Below, in pieces: positions 24,067 through 31,082 of a stretch of 64,000 nucleotides of DNA (its first letter is position 1; every line of letters starts with the position of its first letter). This DNA comes from Myxococcales bacterium (GTDB lineage: Bacteria > Myxococcota_A > Bradymonadia > REDH01), in NCBI GenBank assembly GCA_020633625.1, contig JACKDJ010000008.1, positions 74,038 through 138,037 of the forward strand, given 5' to 3'. The position numbers were made by a program, and so were the translations under genes. The notes under the pieces were generated by a model. The model did not search any database and was not told the DNA's origin. It was given only the letters and a program-made list of their open reading frames with translations.

Positions 24067-25936
24067 CCGACGCCGCGTCGGCTGGGGCGCTGCCGGCCGG
24101 GACGCGCACGGTGAACGTCGTGCCAAACGACGTCGACGAGAAGGCGATCGTGCCGCCGTGCTCCTCGACGAGCTTCTTTACGACGGCAAGACCGAGCCCG
24201 CTGCCACCGACCTTCCCCGACGTGACGAACGCGTCGAAGACGTGCGCCTGGATCTCTGGAGGGATGCCGCCGCCCGTGTCGGCGACGCGCACGACGAGCA
24301 CGTCGCCGTCTCTCGAGAACTCGACGGTGAGCCGACCCCCGCCCGGCATCGCGTCCCGCGCGTTACGCGCGAGATTGAACACGACCCGCTTCAGCTTGCC
24401 GTCGTCGACGCGGACGTCGCCGCGGTCGGCGGAGCGGACCTCGACCCGCACCTCCGTCTCGGCGCACTCCATCTCGAGCAGCTCCCGGATCTCGTCGACC
24501 AGCGTGTGCAGGTGGACGTTCCGCAGATACAGCGTCGTCTCGCCGCGCGCATACGCGAGCAGCTCCCGCGTCATCTCGTTCATCTGCGCGAACTGCTGCG
24601 CAACCTTCGCCGCGAGGTCGCGCCGACGCGCCGGGTCGTCGGAGCGCGCCATGAGCTGTACGTAGCCGCTCGCGATCGCGAGGGGGGTGCGTGAGTCGTG
24701 GATGACGCCGCTCAGCATCTGGCCGATCGCCGATAGGCGACCGTTCATCTCGCGACGCTTGCGTTCGAGCGAGCGAGCGACCGCGCGGCTGATCTCGCCG
24801 GCGACCAGGTCCATGAGCTTGAGGTCGTCGTCGTCGTACTCCGGAAAGTCTCGCTCGTCGTCTGTGTCGCGGGCCCGGTTCACGAGCTCGACACAGCCGA
24901 ACCGCTCGCCCTCGACCGTGAGCGGCACGGCGGCGACCGACGTCACGGGCAGCGAGCCTAGCGACGGGAGTCGGCCCGTCACCGCAGCCGCGTCGGGACG
25001 GGTGGGCGACATCGCACGACGTACCGGCTCGCCGTTGTCCATCACGAGGGCGCGGATCGACGGGTCCCAGGTCCGGCGCGACGGCGCGAACTCCTCCCCT
25101 CGACTCCTGCGCGCCCAAGCATACTCGACGAGCCGTGAGCCCTCGACGAGGGTCACGGCGCATCCATACGAGACGACGGTGTCGGCGAGCGTCCGGGCCA
25201 CGACCGCGATGGCGTCGTCCAGGTCGTCCGCTTCGGCGACGCGCTTGTGGATCGCGTGGAGCGTGTCGAGCCGTCGTACCTGCTGCTCGAGCTGTCGGCG
25301 CGTCCCCTCCAGGCGCATGTTCTGGTCGCGCGACGCGAGGTACAGCTCCTGATTGTGGATCACGATCGCCGCGGTGTTCGTGATCGCGCTCAGCAGCGCC
25401 TCGTCCTCGACCGTGAACCAGCCGACGCGCTTGTTGAGCACCTGCGCGACACCGATGATGTTGCCGTCGGGGTCGCGCATCGGCTGGCAGAGCAGGCTCC
25501 GGGTGCGAAACCCGGTCTGGTAGTCGTGCTCCGGCGCAAACCGGGGGTCCTGGTAGGCGTCTCGCAGGTTGAGCGACTTGCCGTGGTGGGCGACCCAGCC
25601 TGCGACACCCGTGCCCGGCGCGACGCGGACCTCTGTCATGCCGTCGTGCGCCACGACGCGGCTGTAGAGGTAGCCGGTGTCGGCCTCCCGCATGAACAGC
25701 GTGGCGCGCTCTGCGTTCATGATCAGCGCGATCCTGTCCATGATGTACGACAGGAGATCGTCTTGGCGAGTGTGGGACCCGAGCGCGGCGCAGATCTCCT
25801 GGATCCACGCCGACCTGTCCTCGGCGCGTGAGAGCTGAGCCTGCAGCCGCGCGATCGCGTCGCTGGGCGCGTCGTCACCCACCGGCGGCTCGTAGACCGA
25901 CGCCGACGGGGGAGGGGTGTCTTTGGGCTCGCGCAT
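24059..25936 (-). CDS. GAF-GAF sensor histidine kinase
   Basis: 625 residues, soluble, with no transmembrane segment. A short coiled region is followed by a first GAF domain (about 45-205, ERATLFMREADTGYLYSRV, GVAGWVAHHG), a linker coil and a second GAF domain (about 235-385). The HisKA helix carries the phosphorylated His413 in GVIHDSRTPLAIASGYV. The ATPase domain has NLARNARDAMPGG (N box), VADTGGGIPPEI (G1) and GSGLGLAVVKKLVEEHGG (G2). GAF domains usually bind small ligands or cofactors; the ligand here is not evident. No response regulator gene is adjacent, so the partner is elsewhere (an orphan kinase). It lies 64 bases downstream of the TPR lipoprotein gene and could be read from the glyQ transcript. 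Confidence 0.92.
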   Translation of the reverse strand: MREPKDTPPPSASVYEPPVGDDAPSDAIARLQAQLSRAEDRSAWIQEICAALGSHTRQDDLLSYIMDRIALIMNAERATLFMREADTGYLYSRVVAHDGMTEVRVAPGTGVAGWVAHHGKSLNLRDAYQDPRFAPEHDYQTGFRTRSLLCQPMRDPDGNIIGVAQVLNKRVGWFTVEDEALLSAITNTAAIVIHNQELYLASRDQNMRLEGTRRQLEQQVRRLDTLHAIHKRVAEADDLDDAIAVVARTLADTVVSYGCAVTLVEGSRLVEYAWARRSRGEEFAPSRRTWDPSIRALVMDNGEPVRRAMSPTRPDAAAVTGRLPSLGSLPVTSVAAVPLTVEGERFGCVELVNRARDTDDERDFPEYDDDDLKLMDLVAGEISRAVARSLERKRREMNGRLSAIGQMLSGVIHDSRTPLAIASGYVQLMARSDDPARRRDLAAKVAQQFAQMNEMTRELLAYARGETTLYLRNVHLHTLVDEIRELLEMECAETEVRVEVRSADRGDVRVDDGKLKRVVFNLARNARDAMPGGGRLTVEFSRDGDVLVVRVADTGGGIPPEIQAHVFDAFVTSGKVGGSGLGLAVVKKLVEEHGGTIAFSSTSFGTTFTVRVPAGSAPADAASAT

Positions 25937-26000
25937 GGGGGAGACTGCCAGAGGGGCCCACCCCGAACTGTATCACGGGCGCCGCGTCGAGGGCACCGAT

Positions 26001-26864
26001 TCAGCGCGCGCGGATCGCCGATGCCACGCCCGCGGCCTCGCTCGCCCCCGCGCGGCTCGAAGCCGCGAGCGCGTCGAGCTGCGGCAGCGCGTCGGCGGTG
26101 CCGCAGTGGCGGAGCGTCTCCAGCGCCGCCAGGACGACGGCCGCGCTCTCGTCGTCCAGCGCTCGTACGGCAGCCTGCGAGACGTAAGGGTGCGGAAAGC
26201 CGATGCGGAGGTTCTGCAGCAGCCGCAGCTTCTCGTCGTCGCTCGCGTCGCCGTCGAGCTCTCGCCCCATCCTCAGGGCCGCGCGCTCGAGGTCGACGAG
26301 CGTCGTGTCGGCGTCGCCCTCGCGGCCGAGCTCGAGCTGCAGCGCAGCCAGCGTGGGATAGGCGCGCAAGTAGCTCGGGTCGACACGGATCGCGCGCTGG
26401 AGCGCCGACTCGGCCTCGGGCCGGCGACCGGCGTCGAGCAGCGTGTTGCCGAGCACGAACTCGAGCTCGCCGCTCCCCGGCGTCGACGCGCGCAGCCACT
26501 CCAGCACCTCGAGCGAGGCGTCCAGATTCCCACGGGAGTGGTAGAGCTGAGCGAGTATCAGCATCCCGATCGCCTTCGGTTCACTCGCCGACGCGGTCTC
26601 GCGGAGCGCAAGCAGCGCCGTGATCGCCGTGTCGGCGTCTCCTCGCCCCAGGGCCTCGCGAGCGCTGGCGAGGAGTCGGGGTTGGTCGTCGGTCGTCGCT
26701 GCGAACCGCGTTGGCGGCGGAAGGGGTACCTCGGCCGCCGCCGACCGCTCATCGACGGCCGGAGGAGCCGACGCGGCGGGGGGAGCGTCACGGTGGCAGC
26801 CGACGAAGAGCACAGACGCGGCTGCTACGCGCGAGAGCACCGCCGAGCCGCGCGCGCGGGTCAA
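26001..26864 (-). CDS. TPR-repeat lipoprotein
   Basis: About 287 residues. The start is taken as TTG at 26864, which overlaps the upstream TGA as TTGA and yields a proper signal peptide (TRARGSAVLSRVAAASVLFVGC) with Cys in a lipobox. A GTG at 26840 is the alternative. The mature protein is helical with TPR-like units: LASAREALGRGDADTAITALL, LILAQLYHSRGNLDASLEVL, LEFVLGNTLLDAGRRPEAESAL, AYPTLAALQLELGREGDA. HEAT-like repeats follow near the end (VSQAAVRALDDESAAVVLAALETL). Such proteins usually scaffold envelope complexes. It is coupled to the two beta-propeller-like lipoproteins upstream, suggesting a shared surface assembly. Confidence 0.7.
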   Translation of the reverse strand: MTRARGSAVLSRVAAASVLFVGCHRDAPPAASAPPAVDERSAAAEVPLPPPTRFAATTDDQPRLLASAREALGRGDADTAITALLALRETASASEPKAIGMLILAQLYHSRGNLDASLEVLEWLRASTPGSGELEFVLGNTLLDAGRRPEAESALQRAIRVDPSYLRAYPTLAALQLELGREGDADTTLVDLERAALRMGRELDGDASDDEKLRLLQNLRIGFPHPYVSQAAVRALDDESAAVVLAALETLRHCGTADALPQLDALAASSRAGASEAAGVASAIRAR

Positions 26865-29740
26865 TAGACCAGCGCGCCTACGGCGGCGAACGAGTTGCCG
26901 TCGAACACCGCGCCATAGCTGCGCGCGTCGTCGATGATCACGATACGCCCGCCGAGCGAGGTCTGAACAACGCCGATCGCCGACGTCGATGGCCCGAGCA
27001 GCAGCTGGTTGTTGTCGGAGCTTCGCGCCCGGAAGTTCGAGTTCACCACGACGTCGATCGAGAAGCCCCGCGAGGCGAGCGTACGTCCGCCAAACGTCGG
27101 GTCGCACCCCTCGGGCTCACACGTCAGCGCGTGCGGCGACGCCGGCGGGTCGACCGAGAACGAGACGCCATAGGGCGACGAGTAAGCGTGACCGAGCGCC
27201 ACGCGAGCGACCCACCGGTCGGCGTCGGAGCGAAGCACACACTGCCCGCCCTCGGTGCGGTACGGCGACGTCGACACGGCGCCGTCGCGCGCGACCAGCC
27301 ATCCGCCAGCCCGTACCGTGACCTCGAGCGGCTCGCCGCCGCAGCCTACGGGAAGCTCGTCGATGGCGCCGGGGTCGGGGAGCGCCACGGGAGCGCCGTC
27401 GCAGCCGGCCGCGAACGTCGCTACACGCAGGCCGTGCGCGTCGAGTCCGCAGACTAGCAGCTCACGCGCTCGACGGTCGCTCGAGTCGCGCGCGAGCGGG
27501 GCGCACGCAGAGGACGCACCGGAGCCCGCGAAGTTGCCGCGCTCGATCAGCACCGTGTCGCCGGGAAGCACGCCGAGAGAGCAAACATCCAGCGCCGTCG
27601 AGCACGCGCTCGGGCACAGCGCGCAGACGTCGAGCCCCGCGCTGCACACGTCTGCGTCGCGCGTGCACGCTGCCGCCAGATCCGGGCACCGGTCGGCGTC
27701 GACGATGCCCGAGGAGCAGACCTGGGTCGGCGCGGACTCGCACGGGTCGTCGGCGGCGAAGCGGATCCAGCCGGTGCCCGCAGTCTCGGACGCGGATAGG
27801 ATCGCGTCGGAGCGATTGGAACCCGCGATCTCACCCTCGAACTCGACGCGCCAGGTGCCACCGGCGATCGCGTAGTCGTCGGGGATCTCGACCTCCGCGA
27901 GCGGCGTGTCGTCGCCGAGGCCGACACCGATTCTCGACGCCAGATCGACAAACTCGCTGGGGTCTCCGGTGGAGTAGTGCGAAGCGTCGGCGCTCACGTC
28001 GTCGCCGCGCCGGCGCACGAGCGACGGCGTGGCCGGGTCGTCGCAGCCCACCGGGTTCGGCGCCGAGACGCTGCCGACGAACGGAATCGAGCACCCCAAG
28101 CGCTCGACGGTCGCAGAGGTCGACAGCAGGTCGATCGGCCGGAGCGGCGCGTCATACCAGCGCGTGTCGTCGCCAGCGATCGTGTACGTGTCGTCGAGGA
28201 TCAACGTGTCCGCAAATGAGTTGTCGCCGGCCACGTGGACCATCCGGAGCGTGCGCTCATAGGCGTCCCCGGCAGAGGTCACTCCCGAGACCCGAGCTGT
28301 CTGCGCGGCCGCCGCGAACGGGAAGGGCGACGAGAGCAGGATGCCCGGGCCGGGTCGACGGTCGTTGCCGACGCCCGCAGCCACCGGCGTGAGCGTGGCG
28401 GTGTCGAACACACGAGCGTCGCCGCTGGCGCGATCCACGACGACCAACAGGTCCTCGGTGTCGGTCAGGACGAGCGCGACCGGCTGCGCGGGGCGCGGGG
28501 GGGACTCGCGGTCGGAGCCGGGCGCGAGGCAGTCCGGATCGTCGGGCCAGTCGACCGCGCCGTCACCGTCGTCGTCGACGCCGTTCGAACAGCGGGGCTG
28601 CGCGGTCTGATCGGTTGCCTGGGAGGCGACCTCGATCCCCGAAGCCGTGAACTCGGTCACGTCGTCGAACGCCGCTCCCTCACTTCGATCGTCTGCGGCC
28701 ACGCAGTCAGGGTCATCGCCGTCGACGGCTCCGTCGCCGTCGTCGTCGATCCCGTTGGTGCAGGCGCTGAGGGCAGTGGGGCGAACGCAGGGCTCGCTGT
28801 CGCACGTCGCCGAGAGGTCCGTGACCGCGAGACCGGCCTCGTCGTCCCCGTCGTCGATGCACTGCGGGTCGTCGCCGTCGATGAGCCCGTCGCCGTCATT
28901 GTCGACGCCGTCGGTGCACGGGTCGCCGAGCGGCAGGAGGGCGGCCCAGCACGGCGTGCCGCCGCAGAGGTCGTCGACGGCGGGTGGGAGGAGCGCGCCA
29001 ACGTGTACGGGGCCGCCGGCGGTCAGAGCCGCCCAGATGCGTCCGGACCCATCGAGCTGCACATTGGTGACCGGGCCCAGGCCGTCGAGCGTGGCGCCCC
29101 ACGACAGCGTCGCCGACGTGGTGCACGACGCCGCGCGCGTCCGTGGCGCCGTCGAGCCGCAGCTGACATCGAGTGTGCCGACCCGCAGGGAGCCCGCGAG
29201 AGCGTCGTCGACGACGAAGACGACCCCGGTGTCCGTGGAGCGCGCGGCAAACAGGCTGGCCGGCGTGTCGAGCTCGACCGCGAGCGCGCCGCCGCCATCG
29301 CCGCCGACCGCGGTGACGTGCCCACCGAACGTGTCTGCCACAGACAGCGACGGGGGCGACTCGGACAGGGTCAAGAATACGCCGGGGATCGACGTCGCCT
29401 CGACGGAAACAGGACCCTCGGGGACTACGACGCCGGTCACGCCAGGGATCGCGTCATCCTGGTCGACCAGCGACGTGCTGAGCGCGCGCACCGGGACCGA
29501 CAATTCGTGAAGAAAGCGGTCGCCCCGGTTCGCCACCGCCGCGATCACCCGCTCGGCGCCGCTGCACGTCTCGCCATCCACCAGCAGCGTGGACTCGCCG
29601 AGGGTCGTCGTCGATAGGCACAAGCGCTGGAGCGCGACCCCGGACGGAGAGTCCAGCGTCGCCGGTGCGGTCGGGCGCGGGTTCTGGCATGCGGCGGTCA
29701 GCAGCAGCGCCGCCGCGGGCGCGAGTTGACGAGGCGTCAA
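26861..29740 (-). CDS. large lipoprotein with TSP3-like Asp-rich repeats
   Basis: 959 residues with a TTG start at 29740 overlapping the upstream stop as TTGA. The signal peptide ends LLLTAAC (lipobox). Three Asp-rich segments near residues 272, 325 and 383 have the pattern C-[TS]-[ND]-G-[VI]-D-[ND]-D-G-D-G-x-[IV]-D, as in CTDGVDNDGDGLIDGDDPQC. This resembles calcium-binding thrombospondin type 3 repeats common in deltaproteobacterial surface proteins. The surrounding sequence is beta-rich, with repeated Y/V-x-V-x-D strands suggestive of a propeller. A late Cys-rich stretch lies near 685-725 (CSAGLDVCALCPSACS). It is probably anchored outside the cell and stabilised by calcium. It is coupled to the preceding and following lipoprotein genes. 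Function not recognised. Confidence 0.7.
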   Translation of the reverse strand: MTPRQLAPAAALLLTAACQNPRPTAPATLDSPSGVALQRLCLSTTTLGESTLLVDGETCSGAERVIAAVANRGDRFLHELSVPVRALSTSLVDQDDAIPGVTGVVVPEGPVSVEATSIPGVFLTLSESPPSLSVADTFGGHVTAVGGDGGGALAVELDTPASLFAARSTDTGVVFVVDDALAGSLRVGTLDVSCGSTAPRTRAASCTTSATLSWGATLDGLGPVTNVQLDGSGRIWAALTAGGPVHVGALLPPAVDDLCGGTPCWAALLPLGDPCTDGVDNDGDGLIDGDDPQCIDDGDDEAGLAVTDLSATCDSEPCVRPTALSACTNGIDDDGDGAVDGDDPDCVAADDRSEGAAFDDVTEFTASGIEVASQATDQTAQPRCSNGVDDDGDGAVDWPDDPDCLAPGSDRESPPRPAQPVALVLTDTEDLLVVVDRASGDARVFDTATLTPVAAGVGNDRRPGPGILLSSPFPFAAAAQTARVSGVTSAGDAYERTLRMVHVAGDNSFADTLILDDTYTIAGDDTRWYDAPLRPIDLLSTSATVERLGCSIPFVGSVSAPNPVGCDDPATPSLVRRRGDDVSADASHYSTGDPSEFVDLASRIGVGLGDDTPLAEVEIPDDYAIAGGTWRVEFEGEIAGSNRSDAILSASETAGTGWIRFAADDPCESAPTQVCSSGIVDADRCPDLAAACTRDADVCSAGLDVCALCPSACSTALDVCSLGVLPGDTVLIERGNFAGSGASSACAPLARDSSDRRARELLVCGLDAHGLRVATFAAGCDGAPVALPDPGAIDELPVGCGGEPLEVTVRAGGWLVARDGAVSTSPYRTEGGQCVLRSDADRWVARVALGHAYSSPYGVSFSVDPPASPHALTCEPEGCDPTFGGRTLASRGFSIDVVVNSNFRARSSDNNQLLLGPSTSAIGVVQTSLGGRIVIIDDARSYGAVFDGNSFAAVGALVY

Positions 29741-31026
29741 GGTGAGCTCCGCGTCACCGTTCGGAACGTGGGCGACGTCGGGTCCAGATCGACGCGGGAC
29801 ACCGCGTGGGCCGCGAACATGCCGACGAAGAGGGCGTGCCGCTCTGAGTCGAGCGCGAGTCCGTAAGGGTCACCGTCGAGCGCGATCGTTGCCAGCTTGA
29901 CTCCCGAGGTAGCGTCGAAAACGCCGAGCGCCTCGTCGCTCGAGAGCGACACATACAGCACATCCCGATCGCCCTCGCGCGCCACCACCAGCTCACCGGC
30001 GCCGCCGTCGACGTCGATCCGCCGGAGTACGTCCGCGCGCGGGAGACCGTCGTCATCGAGCGTCATGTCGACGACGAAGATGGCGCCCGGTGTGCGGGTC
30101 GACACGTAGGCGGTCCCGAGGTCGCCCGAGAACGCGATGTCACGCGACTCCGCGAGGCTCACGCCGCTCCGGTTGACGGCGTGCACCGGGAGCAGCGCGA
30201 GCGACGTGACCGCAGCTTCTACGACCACGCCCGACTCGGGAGCCGCCGGATCGAACACCGGCGTCACACCGCGCACGCCCTGGCTGAACCGGCCGGTCAC
30301 CCAGGTCTCGCCGCTCGTCGGCAGGTAGCGCACCGCGCTGGCGCCCCCGGACGTGAGCTCGGACCGGACGCTCGACTCGCCGAGGGCGCTCGGGCCCGCC
30401 GACCAGTCGAGCGTGACGTAGCTCAGGGCGCCGCCGAGCCCCGCCACTGCGACTAGCTCCGTGGTCTCGGGCGAGTCAGCGGAGAGGGGTATCGAAGCCA
30501 CCGAGAACGGGTCGCCGGGGAGGTCCAGGATGCGGCACGGGAGCCCGTCCTCGCGCCCCTCGCAGCGCACGGTCCGCCCGTCGTCTGCGAGCGACAGCGC
30601 CACGAGCGACTGGTCACCGCGCACGGCGACGTAGAGATGTGACGGGTCCGCCGCCGCCGACAGCGCGACGCCGCCGGCGAAGCTGCCGATCCGGACGCCG
30701 CTCGACGACACCGGCGTCAGAGTCTCGGCGTCGAGCACCACGACCGACCCGCCGTCGCGCTCGCGGAACGAGACGTCGAAGTTCGAGTTCGTCACGTAGA
30801 GGTAGCGGCCGTTCGGGTGCACCGCGAGGCCGACCGGGTAGCGAATCTCGTCCAGAGAGGGTGTCGGCCCCTCGTACTCCGAGCACCCCGAGAGCGCGCC
30901 GAGGCTCAGCGCCGCAGTCACGAGGAACGCCGCTCGTCGCGTCGTGGTGGGGCCCGATCGATGGGGGCCGAGCCGAGCCGCTAGGGGCCGAGCCGTGTGG
31001 GGCCGAGTTGTGTCCGAGCCGTGCAT
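29737..31026 (-). CDS. YVTN-type beta-propeller lipoprotein
   Basis: About 429 residues from the ATG at 31026. A GTG at 31086, overlapping the PPDK-like gene stop as GTGA, is an alternative that would add 20 residues. A long Arg/Pro-rich n-region precedes TRRAAFLVTAALSLGALSGC, whose lipobox gives Cys48. The mature part has repeated propeller strands typical of YVTN/NHL proteins: VGLAVHPNGRYLYVTNSN, SHLYVAVRGDQSLVALSL, AFSGDLGTAYVSTRTPGAIFVVD, DVLYVSLSSDEALGVFD, YGLALDSERHALFVGMFAA. This suggests about seven blades. It is probably an extracytoplasmic scaffold. It is the first of three linked lipoprotein genes after the PPDK-like gene. The n-region is encoded by short GC-rich repeats. Confidence 0.75.
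   Translation of the reverse strand: MHGSDTTRPHTARPLAARLGPHRSGPTTTRRAAFLVTAALSLGALSGCSEYEGPTPSLDEIRYPVGLAVHPNGRYLYVTNSNFDVSFRERDGGSVVVLDAETLTPVSSSGVRIGSFAGGVALSAAADPSHLYVAVRGDQSLVALSLADDGRTVRCEGREDGLPCRILDLPGDPFSVASIPLSADSPETTELVAVAGLGGALSYVTLDWSAGPSALGESSVRSELTSGGASAVRYLPTSGETWVTGRFSQGVRGVTPVFDPAAPESGVVVEAAVTSLALLPVHAVNRSGVSLAESRDIAFSGDLGTAYVSTRTPGAIFVVDMTLDDDGLPRADVLRRIDVDGGAGELVVAREGDRDVLYVSLSSDEALGVFDATSGVKLATIALDGDPYGLALDSERHALFVGMFAAHAVSRVDLDPTSPTFRTVTRSSP
30949..31021. repeat. degenerate GGGGCCGAGCCG repeats at a lipoprotein N-terminus
   Basis: Copies lie at 30964-30975, 30984-30995 and 30999-31010 (last three bases changed), with partial copies at 30949-30960 and 31011-31021. Spacing is 15-20 bases. 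They encode the unusually long Arg/Pro-rich segment before the signal helix of the propeller lipoprotein, or lie in its leader if translation starts further in. The array is short and imperfect. Confidence 0.45.
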
Positions 31027-31082
31027 CGCCGCTCCGATACCAGCAGAGCCAATGTGAGTCGAGCACCGCCCGCGCACGTCAG

